In this document: one piece after another, positions 23,826-27,531 of the stretch | How the letters are laid out: each line of letters begins with the position of its first letter | Position numbering within the stretch: position 1 is the stretch's first letter | Notes under the pieces: model-generated | Seen by the model: only the letters and a program-made list of their open reading frames with translations | What the model was told of the DNA's origin: nothing | Databases searched by the model: none | Assembly (NCBI GenBank): GCA_947565865.1 | Contig: CANOHT010000031.1 | Location: 1 to 27,531, forward strand | Length of the DNA stretch: 27,531 nucleotides | From: an uncultured Clostridia bacterium | GTDB lineage: Bacteria; Bacillota; Clostridia; Christensenellales; Aristaeellaceae | Direction of reading: 5' to 3' | Program-made: the position numbers and the translations under genes

Positions 23826-23965
23826 GCAAACTCGACATATAACACACTAAGACAAACTATCTTGCGGAACGCATGAAATCAAGGAATATCAAGGTTTTTC
23901 ATTGCTTGACGCGTTCAAAAAGCAGCGCTGTTTTCCGCAAAAAAGCAACCATTTCGGCTGATGAT

Positions 23966-23986
23966 GGTAGGCAAAAAGGTAGGCAA
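23966..23986. other. Paired GGTAGGCAA repeats, possible attachment-like site
   Basis: Two exact 9-bp direct repeats (23966-23974, 23978-23986) three bases apart, exactly where GC-rich chromosome passes to AT-richer accessory DNA. Short paired repeats like this occur as recombinase arm sites at the ends of integrated elements, but no integrase gene lies in the window and no second copy of the junction is visible, so this is only a suggestion. Confidence 0.3.
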
Positions 23987-23990
23987 CATA

Positions 23991-24022
23991 AAGCGGTCGC
24001 AGTGGTTATACTGCGACCGCTT
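23991..24022 (-). terminator. Hairpin ending cassette A
   Basis: A 13-bp perfect stem AAGCGGTCGCAGT / ACTGCGACCGCTT with a 6-nt loop, 11 bp beyond the gene 3A stop. There is no strong T-run, so it is a probable rather than a certain terminator. Confidence 0.6.
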
Positions 24023-24033
24023 ACACGCGTCTG

Positions 24034-24219
24034 TTATGCTTCGTCTTCCGTATCCAAGGTAACGATAATCCTGTGGTTTTCCGCGTCCACAACCTTCTTG
24101 ACGGGCTTGGACGTACCGTCATCATCCAGGAGGCCCGCGTCCCGGGCCTCCTTGCTGCCGATGATGAGGCGATAGCTCGTTACACAATCGCCCTCGGTGT
24201 GATGTTTTGCCAGCTTCAT
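24034..24219 (-). CDS. Cassette A gene 3: conserved 61-aa protein
   Basis: A small acidic soluble protein with two paralogues in the window (25176-25358 and 25890-26078). The shared core reads GSKEARDAG, then DGTxKPV, K-VDAE, and HRII-TL, here GSKEARDAGLLDDDGTSKP. I do not recognise the family and no known motif is evident; a compact beta-rich fold is suggested by the alternating pattern. Its ATG overlaps the gene 2 stop (ATGA), so it should be translationally coupled. An in-frame extension to 24258 exists but the ATG at 24219 is shared by the paralogues. DNA identity among the three genes is high, which points to recent duplication plus selection for protein sequence. Possibly the antitoxin or immunity part of the cassette; unproven. 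Confidence 0.7.
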   Translation of the reverse strand: MKLAKHHTEGDCVTSYRLIIGSKEARDAGLLDDDGTSKPVKKVVDAENHRIIVTLDTEDEA

Positions 24220-24335
24220 TTTTCGCGCCGCCTTTCTTTGATGTCCAGAATCAGGCACACAGTCAGCGTCAGCGAAGCGATGACCTGGACAACATCCAAT
24301 ACGATCCCCAAAACGTCCATTGCATTTTCGACCAT
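24216..24335 (-). CDS. Cassette A gene 2: 39-aa membrane peptide
   Basis: Starts MVENAMDVLGIVLDV and ends LDIKERRREK: one long hydrophobic helix followed by a basic tail, the plan of holin-like or type I toxin peptides. The stop overlaps the gene 3 start (ATGA), as in the other two cassettes, which is the best support for its reality. A clear ribosome site is missing, so translation may depend on the upstream ribosome or be weak. Its start codon lies inside the plus-strand promoter at 24320-24348. Confidence 0.5.
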   Translation of the reverse strand: MVENAMDVLGIVLDVVQVIASLTLTVCLILDIKERRREK

Positions 24336-24348
24336 GGCGTGATATAAT
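24320..24348 (+). promoter_or_regulatory. Antisense promoter, cassette A
   Basis: TTGCAT (24320-24325), 17 bp spacer, TATAAT (24343-24348) with TGA just before it, an extended -10 (TGnTATAAT). Cassettes B and C have matching elements at 25456-25484 and 26164-26192 with the same 17-bp spacing. It points into gene 1 from beyond its 3' end. Confidence 0.6.
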
Positions 24349-24354
24349 CGGGAT

Positions 24355-24378
24355 AGAGAGGGGCTTGCGCCCCTCCCC
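24355..24378 (-). other. GNRA hairpin after gene 1A
   Basis: Minus-strand RNA folds GAGGGGC-GCAA-GCCCCUC with three further pairs outside, two of them G-U. The G-U pairs would be C-A mismatches on the plus strand, so the fold belongs to the minus-strand RNA. No T-run follows, so it is not a classical terminator. Confidence 0.65.
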
Positions 24379-24387
24379 TGATGGGGG

Positions 24388-24501
24388 TTAACCTTCGATG
24401 ACTGTTTTGAGAAGCTCAATCAACGCGGTTATCGCCATCAGAATCGCCGTTGCGAGTTCGACTACCTCGCGGCGGCTTTTCTTATCCCGATGCTTGGCCA
24501 T
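24388..24501 (-). CDS. Cassette A gene 1: 37-aa cationic amphipathic peptide
   Basis: A peptide with a very basic start (MAKHRDKKSRR) and one hydrophobic/amphipathic helix (ELATAILMAITALIELLKTV). It has a strong ribosome site (AAAGGAGGG) and a strong promoter (24540-24568). Genes at 25520-25642 and 26237-26362 have the same plan, ribosome site and position with little residue identity. Together with an antisense RNA over it, this suggests a type I toxin; a membrane-active or secreted peptide is the alternative. The mRNA 5' end may fold (GTTCC / GGAAC). It is too short for the usual gene finders and could be missed in standard annotation. Confidence 0.65.
   Translation of the reverse strand: MAKHRDKKSRREVVELATAILMAITALIELLKTVIEG
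24446..24480 (+). terminator. Antisense terminator inside gene 1A
   Basis: Stem GCCGTTGCGAG / CTCGCGGCGGC (11 bp, including two U-G pairs valid only in plus-strand RNA), 9-nt loop, then TTTTCTT. It lies within the gene 1 codons for its basic N-terminal part. Confidence 0.65.
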
Positions 24502-24539
24502 TGGTCTTCCCTCCTTTCTGTTCCCCTTGGAACGTTTAT

Positions 24540-24568
24540 ATTATATCATAGGTGCCACCTATTGTCAA
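24540..24568 (-). promoter_or_regulatory. Gene 1A promoter with palindromic operator
   Basis: On the minus strand TTGACA (24563-24568), 17-bp spacer, TATAAT (24540-24545). The spacer contains the palindrome ATAGGTGGCACCTAT (24548-24562, 7-1-7), placed to be a repressor site. An AT-rich upstream stretch may act as UP element. Confidence 0.85.
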
Positions 24569-24777
24569 GCCTTTTATGAAAAAAATCATCAAAATTATAA
24601 ATATAGTCGTTTATAAACGTGAAACGGAACCCATCATATAGTAATGTAAAATGCGGTCTGTCTCCCGTTTCTGATCGTCGAAATCCGTCGTATTTTTTGT
24701 AAATATGTGATTTTTAATCGAATCGGCCATTTTGTGCGTATTCTATCCCTGAAAGCATTTTTCGGAGGTAGAGCAGC

Positions 24778-25116
24778 ATGAGTAACATTCAGAAGCATCT
24801 TTGGCGCATGGGGATCGGCAATCGCCCGAAGGGATATAAAATGATTGTCTTTGCAGTGGAACTTGCTGTTGAAGACGAGGATCGGCTACTGTGTGCCCAA
24901 CAACATCTATACAAGCCGATTGCCCGGGACTTGGGCTGCGACACGCACTGCGTCGAGCGCAATATCCGCACGGCGATCAATCATGCTTGGCACAACAATA
25001 CCGATTACCTTTGCCGTCTGGCCGGGTTCCAGCTAACCCAGCCGCCCACCGTTGTTCAATTTCTGGATATGCTGGTGACGGTGTGCCTGCGGGAGAAGGG
25101 TTCGACGTCCGCATGA
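24778..25116 (+). CDS. Stand-alone Spo0A-type DNA-binding protein
   Basis: A 112-aa protein aligning by eye to the C-terminal DNA-binding domain of Spo0A over nearly its whole length: IGNRPKGYKM, then EDEDRLLCAQQHLYKPIA, the recognition-helix region CDTHCVERNIRTAINHAW (Spo0A: SRVERAIRHAIEVAW), and LAGFQLTQPPTVVQFL near the end. The N-terminal receiver domain of Spo0A is absent, so phosphorylation control is missing. GGAGGT precedes ATG 24778 by 8 nt. It lies between cassettes A and B, opposite in direction. It may be a mobile-element regulator that competes with or copies host Spo0A; that is inference. A near-match to a Spo0A box (CGTCGAA, 24676-24682) is upstream. Confidence 0.75.
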   Translation: MSNIQKHLWRMGIGNRPKGYKMIVFAVELAVEDEDRLLCAQQHLYKPIARDLGCDTHCVERNIRTAINHAWHNNTDYLCRLAGFQLTQPPTVVQFLDMLVTVCLREKGSTSA

Positions 25117-25136
25117 CGTGTGTTTCCCTGCTTATG

Positions 25137-25170
25137 CGAAGACCGCAGCCCTTCGCTGCGGTCTTCGTTT
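25137..25170. terminator. Bidirectional terminator between Spo0A-like gene and cassette B
   Basis: A 13-bp perfect stem CGAAGACCGCAGC / GCTGCGGTCTTCG with a 5-nt loop, flanked by TTT on the plus side. It serves the Spo0A-like gene (+) and probably gene 3B (-), whose stop is 6 bp away. Confidence 0.8.
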
Positions 25171-25175
25171 GCCGG

Positions 25176-25358
25176 TTATACCCCTTCTGTTTCCGTGTCC
25201 AGGGTAATGATGATTCTGTGGTTTTCCGCGTCAACGATCTTCCTGACGGGCTTGGAAGTGCCGTCTTCGTTCAAAAAGCCCGCGTCCCGGGCCTCCTTGC
25301 TGCCCAGCAGCGCGAAATAGCCGGTAACATACTTACCACCCTTTGGGTACAGTTTCAT
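25176..25358 (-). CDS. Cassette B gene 3: conserved 60-aa protein
   Basis: Paralogue of the genes at 24034-24219 and 25890-26078. Starts MKLYPKGGKYVTGYFALLGS and carries GSKEARDAGFLNEDGTSKP, then VRKIVDAENHRIIITLD. The start overlaps the gene 2B stop (ATGA), preceded by a G-rich purine tract (AAGGGGGGG) that can serve as ribosome site. Unknown family; small, soluble, acidic at the end (DTETEGV). Confidence 0.7.
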   Translation of the reverse strand: MKLYPKGGKYVTGYFALLGSKEARDAGFLNEDGTSKPVRKIVDAENHRIIITLDTETEGV

Positions 25359-25456
25359 TTTTTCCCCCCCTTAATGATGACAATCAGCCGACGGATACCC
25401 TCCGCGCCCAAAAGAACGCCACAGACGATGAGGATGATTCTTGTGGTTGTGGTCAT
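25355..25456 (-). CDS. Cassette B gene 2: 33-aa membrane peptide
   Basis: Starts MTTTTRIILIVCGVLL and ends IKGGKK: one hydrophobic helix and a basic tail. Sequence identity to genes 2A and 2C is low, but position, length, helix and ATGA overlap with gene 3 are the same. It lacks a clear ribosome site. Its start codon overlaps the -35 of the plus-strand promoter. Confidence 0.5.
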   Translation of the reverse strand: MTTTTRIILIVCGVLLGAEGIRRLIVIIKGGKK

Positions 25457-25484
25457 TGCAATTCCAGCGTGTCCGTGATATAAT
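25456..25484 (+). promoter_or_regulatory. Antisense promoter, cassette B
   Basis: TTGCAA (25456-25461), 17 bp, TATAAT (25479-25484) with extended -10 TGA; equivalent to 24320-24348. Confidence 0.6.
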
Positions 25485-25491
25485 GGTATCG

Positions 25492-25517
25492 GAGAGAGGG
25501 GCTTACGCCCCTCCCCC
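25492..25517 (-). other. GNRA hairpin after gene 1B
   Basis: Minus-strand RNA folds GAGGGGC-GUAA-GCCCCUC with four more pairs outside, two of them G-U. Same position and form as the hairpins at 24355-24378 and 26203-26228. Confidence 0.65.
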
Positions 25518-25519
25518 GG

Positions 25520-25642
25520 TTACTTGGTAGCTTCGATGATCGCCGCGAGCGCGGTCAACACTTCGGCGATGGCTACCAGCACCCGAGCAAGCGTTTTCAA
25601 CTTTTTGTTGATGCGCTTGCTTTTTTGGTGCTTCTTGGACAC
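25520..25642 (-). CDS. Cassette B gene 1: 40-aa cationic amphipathic peptide
   Basis: Starts at GTG with a strong site (AGAAAGGAGGTGAG, 8 nt before). The basic N-terminal third (SKKHQKSKRINKK) leads into an amphipathic helix (LARVLVAIAEVLTALAAIIE). The counterpart genes at 24388-24501 and 26237-26362 share the plan but not the sequence. The antisense terminator is embedded in the codons for the basic part. A toxin-like or membrane-active role is inferred from architecture only. Confidence 0.62.
   Translation of the reverse strand: MSKKHQKSKRINKKLKTLARVLVAIAEVLTALAAIIEATK
25586..25626 (+). terminator. Antisense terminator inside gene 1B
   Basis: Outer stem AGCAAGCG / CGCTTGCT (25586-25593, 25614-25621), inner stem TCAAC / GTTGA, then six T. 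It lies entirely within gene 1B. Confidence 0.75.
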
Positions 25643-25669
25643 CTGAGCTCACCTCCTTTCTATGGTCTT

Positions 25670-25698
25670 ATTATATCACAGGTTGAACCTAATGTCAA
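25670..25698 (-). promoter_or_regulatory. Gene 1B promoter with palindromic operator
   Basis: On the minus strand TTGACA (25693-25698), 17-bp spacer, TATAAT (25670-25675). The spacer contains AGGTTCAACCT (25680-25690, 5-1-5). Confidence 0.85.
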
Positions 25699-25771
25699 GC
25701 CTTTTTGAAAAAAATATTAATAAAATCATAATTTCGCTCATACCAATGCCAAGTAAAAGGCGCAAAAATCA

Positions 25772-25801
25772 AGGAGGCCGCAGCATCTGCCGCAGCCTCC
25801 T
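25772..25801 (-). terminator. Terminator ending cassette C
   Basis: Stem AGGAGGC / GCCTCCT with an inner GCAG / CTGC stem; on the minus strand it is followed by TTGATTTTT. It lies 89 bp after the gene 3C stop and beyond the mobile element copy. Confidence 0.65.
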
Positions 25802-25828
25802 GCTCACTCGCTTGTTCTCGCCCAATGT

Positions 25829-25913
25829 CGCCCATCCCAGGCTTGCGCCTGTGCTGGGTTTCGGGGTGCAACGCAAGCGTTACATCCCCTCAGTTGGCCT
25901 CGGAGCCGACCTC
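25829..25913. mobile_element. Structured 85-nt repeat element, copy 1
   Basis: Shares a core with 26946-27032: AACGCAAGCGTT, GGCCT and the end CCGACCTC, with the start CC(C)ATCCC and matching hairpins. Three hairpins are predictable: CCCAG / CTGGG, GGGGTG-AACGC / GCGTT-CA-CCCC, and GTTGGC / GCCGAC. The element covers the last eight codons of gene 3C, replacing the end found in the other two copies. No coding capacity and no terminal duplication is evident. Confidence 0.6.
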
Positions 25914-26078
25914 TAAAGTAATGATGATCCTATGGCTTTCCGCGTCAACGATCTTCCTGACGGGCTTGGCGGTTCCGTCCTCGTTCAGGAAGCCCGCGTC
26001 CCGGGCCTCCTTGCTGCCAATGGTAACGTTGTAGCTGGTCACATGGCCGCCGTTTCCCTTCTGCGCACGAAGCTTCAC
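25890..26078 (-). CDS. Cassette C gene 3: conserved 62-aa protein
   Basis: Paralogue of 24034-24219 and 25176-25358, with GSKEARDAGFLNEDGTAKP and KIVDAESHRIIITL. It starts at GTG 26078, which overlaps the gene 2C stop (GTGA) and follows GGAGGAAGG; an ATG five codons upstream (26093) would overlap gene 2 more and break the pattern. The C-terminal EVGSEAN differs from the DTE-type ends of the other two because the repeat element supplies these codons. Function unknown. Confidence 0.68.
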   Translation of the reverse strand: MKLRAQKGNGGHVTSYNVTIGSKEARDAGFLNEDGTAKPVRKIVDAESHRIIITLEVGSEAN

Positions 26079-26164
26079 TTGTCCTTCCTCCAATACTTGT
26101 ACAGCAGGATGCCGGAAATGAGATTCAGCGTCGCGGAAATAATGAGCAATACGTCCTTAACCAT
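26075..26164 (-). CDS. Cassette C gene 2: 29-aa membrane peptide
   Basis: Starts MVKDVLLIISATLNLISGIL and ends YKYWRKDK, one hydrophobic helix with a basic, aromatic tail. Plan and overlap with gene 3 are as in cassettes A and B. The short length and lack of a clear ribosome site limit confidence. Confidence 0.5.
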   Translation of the reverse strand: MVKDVLLIISATLNLISGILLYKYWRKDK

Positions 26165-26192
26165 TGTTTTTTCCGCCAAATGGTGATATACT
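26164..26192 (+). promoter_or_regulatory. Antisense promoter, cassette C
   Basis: TTGTTT (26164-26169), 17 bp, TATACT (26187-26192) with extended -10 TGA; equivalent to 24320-24348. Confidence 0.55.
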
Positions 26193-26202
26193 CAAAGGGA
26201 AG

Positions 26203-26228
26203 GGCAGGAGGGCTTTCACCCTCCCGCC
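26203..26228 (-). other. GNRA hairpin after gene 1C
   Basis: Minus-strand RNA folds GGCGGGAGGGU-GAAA-GCCCUCCUGCC, 11 bp with two G-U pairs that would be C-A mismatches on the plus strand. Loop GAAA is again GNRA, although the stem sequence differs from copies A and B. Confidence 0.65.
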
Positions 26229-26236
26229 ATCCTGGC

Positions 26237-26362
26237 TTAGTCCGTTAGCTTGTCAATCAGGACGGTAGCAAGCGTGATGATCGACGTTAACAGGTCAAGC
26301 ACCAGGATCAGAAGCGTGATTTGTTTTTCACGCTTCTTTTTCTTACCTTTGGGTTTCCCCAT
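26237..26362 (-). CDS. Cassette C gene 1: 41-aa cationic amphipathic peptide
   Basis: Basic start MGKPKGKKKKREK, then a hydrophobic helix (TLLILVLDLLTSIITLATVL). Ribosome site AGAAAGGAGGTGAG, 4-8 nt before ATG. It resembles genes 1A and 1B in plan, not in residue identity. The antisense terminator lies within its first third. A toxin-like or membrane-active role is inferred. Confidence 0.65.
   Translation of the reverse strand: MGKPKGKKKKREKQITLLILVLDLLTSIITLATVLIDKLTD
26310..26341 (+). terminator. Antisense terminator inside gene 1C
   Basis: Perfect 10-bp stem AGAAGCGTGA / TCACGCTTCT with an 8-nt loop and a T-run. It lies within the codons for the basic part of gene 1C. Confidence 0.8.
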
Positions 26363-26388
26363 TCGGCTCACCTCCTTTCTACGATCTT

Positions 26389-26417
26389 ATTATACAATAG
26401 ATACTATCTATTGTCAA
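26389..26417 (-). promoter_or_regulatory. Gene 1C promoter with palindromic operator
   Basis: On the minus strand TTGACA (26412-26417), 17-bp spacer, TATAAT (26389-26394). The perfect palindrome CAATAGATACTATCTATTG (26395-26413, 9-1-9) fills the spacer and enters the -35. Confidence 0.88.
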
Positions 26418-26477
26418 TCTTTTTTGAAAAATATTTTGATAAAATTATCAAAAACTATGGGAGTATAAGAAAAACAA

Positions 26478-26508
26478 AACAGCCGGAAGCTTCTCACTTC
26501 CGGCTGTT
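26478..26508 (-). terminator. Terminator of the methylase gene
   Basis: A 12-bp stem AACAGCCGGAAG / CTTCCGGCTGTT with a 7-nt loop; on the minus strand followed by TTGTTTTTCTT. It lies 30 bp after the methylase stop. Confidence 0.85.
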
Positions 26509-26538
26509 GTCAGGGGCAAAATTTACACCGTTGCAACA

Positions 26539-27382
26539 TCAAACAGGTATGTCGGTGGCATCTACTGGATCGTTCAAAGTCATGAGCGGCACGTCCAGGC
26601 GCTTGGCTGCGGCTGCGGCAATGGCCCGGTGAACCTCGCAGCCCACCGCGTCATAGCCCTCCAGCTGCGCGGCGGCCAGAGTGGTGCCGGAGCCTGCCAA
26701 GGGGTCAAGGATGCGCCCGCCAGGGACGGTGATCCTGACGATCTCTCGCATAACCTCCAGGGGCTTCTGCGTCTGGTGCAGTCGTTTGGTGCCCTGAACG
26801 TTGGTGGCGTGGAAGATTCCCGGCAGGCATCCCACGCCGCGATCAAGCGGCAGCGGGCCGTTGCTGGCCCAAACCAAGAACTCTGTCTGTTGCCGGAAGC
26901 GTCCCCGCTGCGGGCGCGATGTCAGTTTGTCCCATACCACTATCCGGCCATCCCCCGGCACAAGGCCGGGCGCTGGCTACACTCGGCCAAACGCAAGCGT
27001 TGGCTCTCGTTAGTCGGCCTATGACCGACCTCCTTCGTCCACGCAGCGCCAAGCCTGCCCACTGGATGGCGTCATAAAGCGAAGGCAAATTGCGCCAGTC
27101 AATGAAGACCGCCAGGATCGCGCCGGGCCTGCAATGGTCACGGGCGGCGGACAACACCTCCCGCATCATCCGCGTCCACGAGCGCTGATCCATGGCATCC
27201 CCTACAAAGTCCGGGAAAGGGCAATGCTGCTTGGTATTGGTGTACTTTTGAGCCGTACCGCGCTGCTTGTCCGTCAAGGTGGCACCGCCCAAGGAATAGG
27301 GCGGATCGGTGATAACGGCGTCAAACAGGCCGATGTCCCGGTGCAGCATGTCCATGGCGTTGACGTGATAAATCTGTACCAT
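26539..27382 (-). pseudogene. DNA methyltransferase split by an inserted element
   Basis: An N4/N6 adenine- or cytosine-type DNA methylase, motif order as in the beta class: DPPY near the N-terminus (VITDPPYSLGG) and DPLAGSGTT near the end, with HQTQKPLEVMREIV before it. The N-terminal frame (start ATG 27382, AAAGGAGG 5 nt upstream) runs to GLALRG at 27038. The C-terminal frame resumes with IVVWDKLTSRPQRGRFRQQ at 26943. Between them lie 94 nt (26944-27037) that shift the frame and match the element at 25829-25913. Removing exactly these bases restores one 249-aa protein of normal length. Unless the RNA is repaired or bypassed, the gene is broken. Such methylases are common orphan enzymes of prophages and islands. 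Confidence 0.85.
26944..27037. mobile_element. Structured 94-nt element inside the methylase gene
   Basis: The core 26946-27032 matches the copy at 25829-25913. Predicted hairpins: GCCGGG / CCCGGC, GCCAA-CGC / GCG-TTGGC with a bulged A, and GTCGG / CCGAC. There is no ORF and no clear target duplication. It could be a non-autonomous IS200/IS605-type element, an intron-like or bypass element, or a small structured RNA gene. Confidence 0.65.
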
Positions 27383-27435
27383 GATTTCCTCCTTTGTTAA
27401 CAAAAGAATATATGTTCGTATTTATGCACCGAAAA

Positions 27436-27465
27436 AAGCAGCCCAGGCCGTTACCTGGGCTGCTT
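27436..27465 (-). terminator. Terminator of the gene at the right edge
   Basis: A 12-bp stem AAGCAGCCCAGG / CCTGGGCTGCTT, 6-nt loop; on the minus strand followed by six T. It lies 8 bp after the stop at 27474. Confidence 0.9.
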
Positions 27466-27473
27466 GCTCATTC

Positions 27474-27531
27474 CTATTCTTGCGACTGCTTCGCATCCAC
27501 GGCAGCCGCGTCCGCCATGCCCTCGCCGATG
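27474..27531 (-). CDS. Partial gene at the right edge (C-terminus only)
   Basis: The minus-strand frame enters from beyond 27531 and ends IGEGMADAAAVDAKQSQE, with a TAG stop and a strong terminator after it. Only 18 residues are visible. The family cannot be named. Confidence 0.5.
   Translation of the reverse strand, partial: IGEGMADAAAVDAKQSQE

Larger units (their letters stand above)
24355..24480 (+). ncRNA. Predicted antisense RNA, cassette A
   Basis: About 125 nt, from the promoter at 24320-24348 (start near 24355) to the terminator ending 24480. It is complementary to most of gene 1 and to the GNRA hairpin after it. Ends are inferred from sequence only. Confidence 0.5.
25491..25626 (+). 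ncRNA. Predicted antisense RNA, cassette B
   Basis: About 135 nt, from the promoter at 25456-25484 to the T-run at 25621-25626, antisense to most of gene 1B. Ends inferred. Confidence 0.55.
26199..26341 (+). ncRNA. Predicted antisense RNA, cassette C
   Basis: About 143 nt, from the promoter at 26164-26192 to the T-run at 26337-26341, antisense to most of gene 1C. Ends inferred. Confidence 0.55.

Noticed and set aside
19655..23847. Very long minus-strand frames opposite hydB and hydA
   Set aside because: Exact shadows of the hydrogenase genes and, beyond 23400, of intergenic repeats.
24676..24682. Spo0A box upstream of the Spo0A-like gene
   Set aside because: CGTCGAA is one base off the TGTCGAA consensus and no second box is near, so it is mentioned but not called.
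24034..26417. CRISPR-like array from the three similar blocks
   Set aside because: The repeated units are about 700-1200 bp with coding content and no short regular repeat-spacer pattern.
27390..27406. TTTGTTAACAAA palindrome before the methylase as a Rex-like operator
   Set aside because: Half-site resemblance only, and it lacks the spacer of a Rex site; too weak to annotate.
1..27531. tRNA, rRNA, riboswitch or replication origin
   Set aside because: No cloverleaf with conserved arms, rRNA core, known aptamer core or DnaA-box cluster was found on either strand.

Overview
The window reads as chromosome of an anaerobic, endospore-forming, GC-rich Clostridia-type Firmicute, probably a gut or fermentative species. 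The basis is sporulation-linked families (PdaB-type deacetylase, YtfI/YtfJ pair, DacF-type carboxypeptidase, SpoVB-type flippase), strong AGGAGG ribosome sites, sigma-A-type promoters and a three-subunit [FeFe] hydrogenase. The genus cannot be named from the sequence.

Layout. 1-789: intergenic, dispersed repeats. 790-2347 (+): polysaccharide deacetylase and a two-OB-fold SSB-like protein. 2628-4525 (-): YesN-like regulator without HTH, then an SPFH/zinc-ribbon protein. 4596-6151 (-): MTA/SAH nucleosidase and a short-chain dehydrogenase. 6296-8416 (+): ytfI-ytfJ-dacF-like operon. 8516-9092 (-): frameshifted hypothetical gene. 9150-14704 (-): a drug-export region with a 27-codon leader ORF and terminator, a heterodimeric ABC exporter, a 13-codon leader ORF and an MFS exporter. 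14832-16187 (-): SpoVB-like flippase. 16338-16808 (+): dCMP deaminase. 17243-18028 (-): DUF6062-type protein. 18156-18989 (+): SPOR-domain protein. 19242-23400 (+): hydrogenase HydC-HydB-HydA. 23401-23990: intergenic repeats and a possible attachment-like sequence. 24034-27531: AT-richer accessory (prophage- or island-like) DNA.

The accessory segment is the most unusual part. It holds three paralogous cassettes on the minus strand. Each has, in order: a strong TTGACA-17-TATAAT promoter with a palindrome in its spacer; a 37-41 aa peptide gene with a very basic N-terminus and one hydrophobic helix (gene 1); an RNA hairpin with a GNRA loop; a 29-39 aa one-helix membrane peptide (gene 2); and a 60-62 aa conserved protein (gene 3) whose start overlaps the gene 2 stop. 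On the plus strand each cassette also has an extended -10 promoter just past gene 1, and an intrinsic terminator buried inside the gene 1 coding sequence. This predicts an antisense RNA of about 125-145 nt per cassette, an architecture like a type I toxin-antitoxin locus. A stand-alone Spo0A DNA-binding domain lies between two cassettes. A DNA methylase gene to the right is split by a 94-nt structured element, of which a second copy abuts the third cassette.

How genes work together: HydABC probably couples NADH and ferredoxin oxidation to H2 formation, or the reverse. The two exporters look inducible through leader peptides. The ytf/dac/pda/spoV genes point to spore envelope building. No tRNA, rRNA or CRISPR array was seen.
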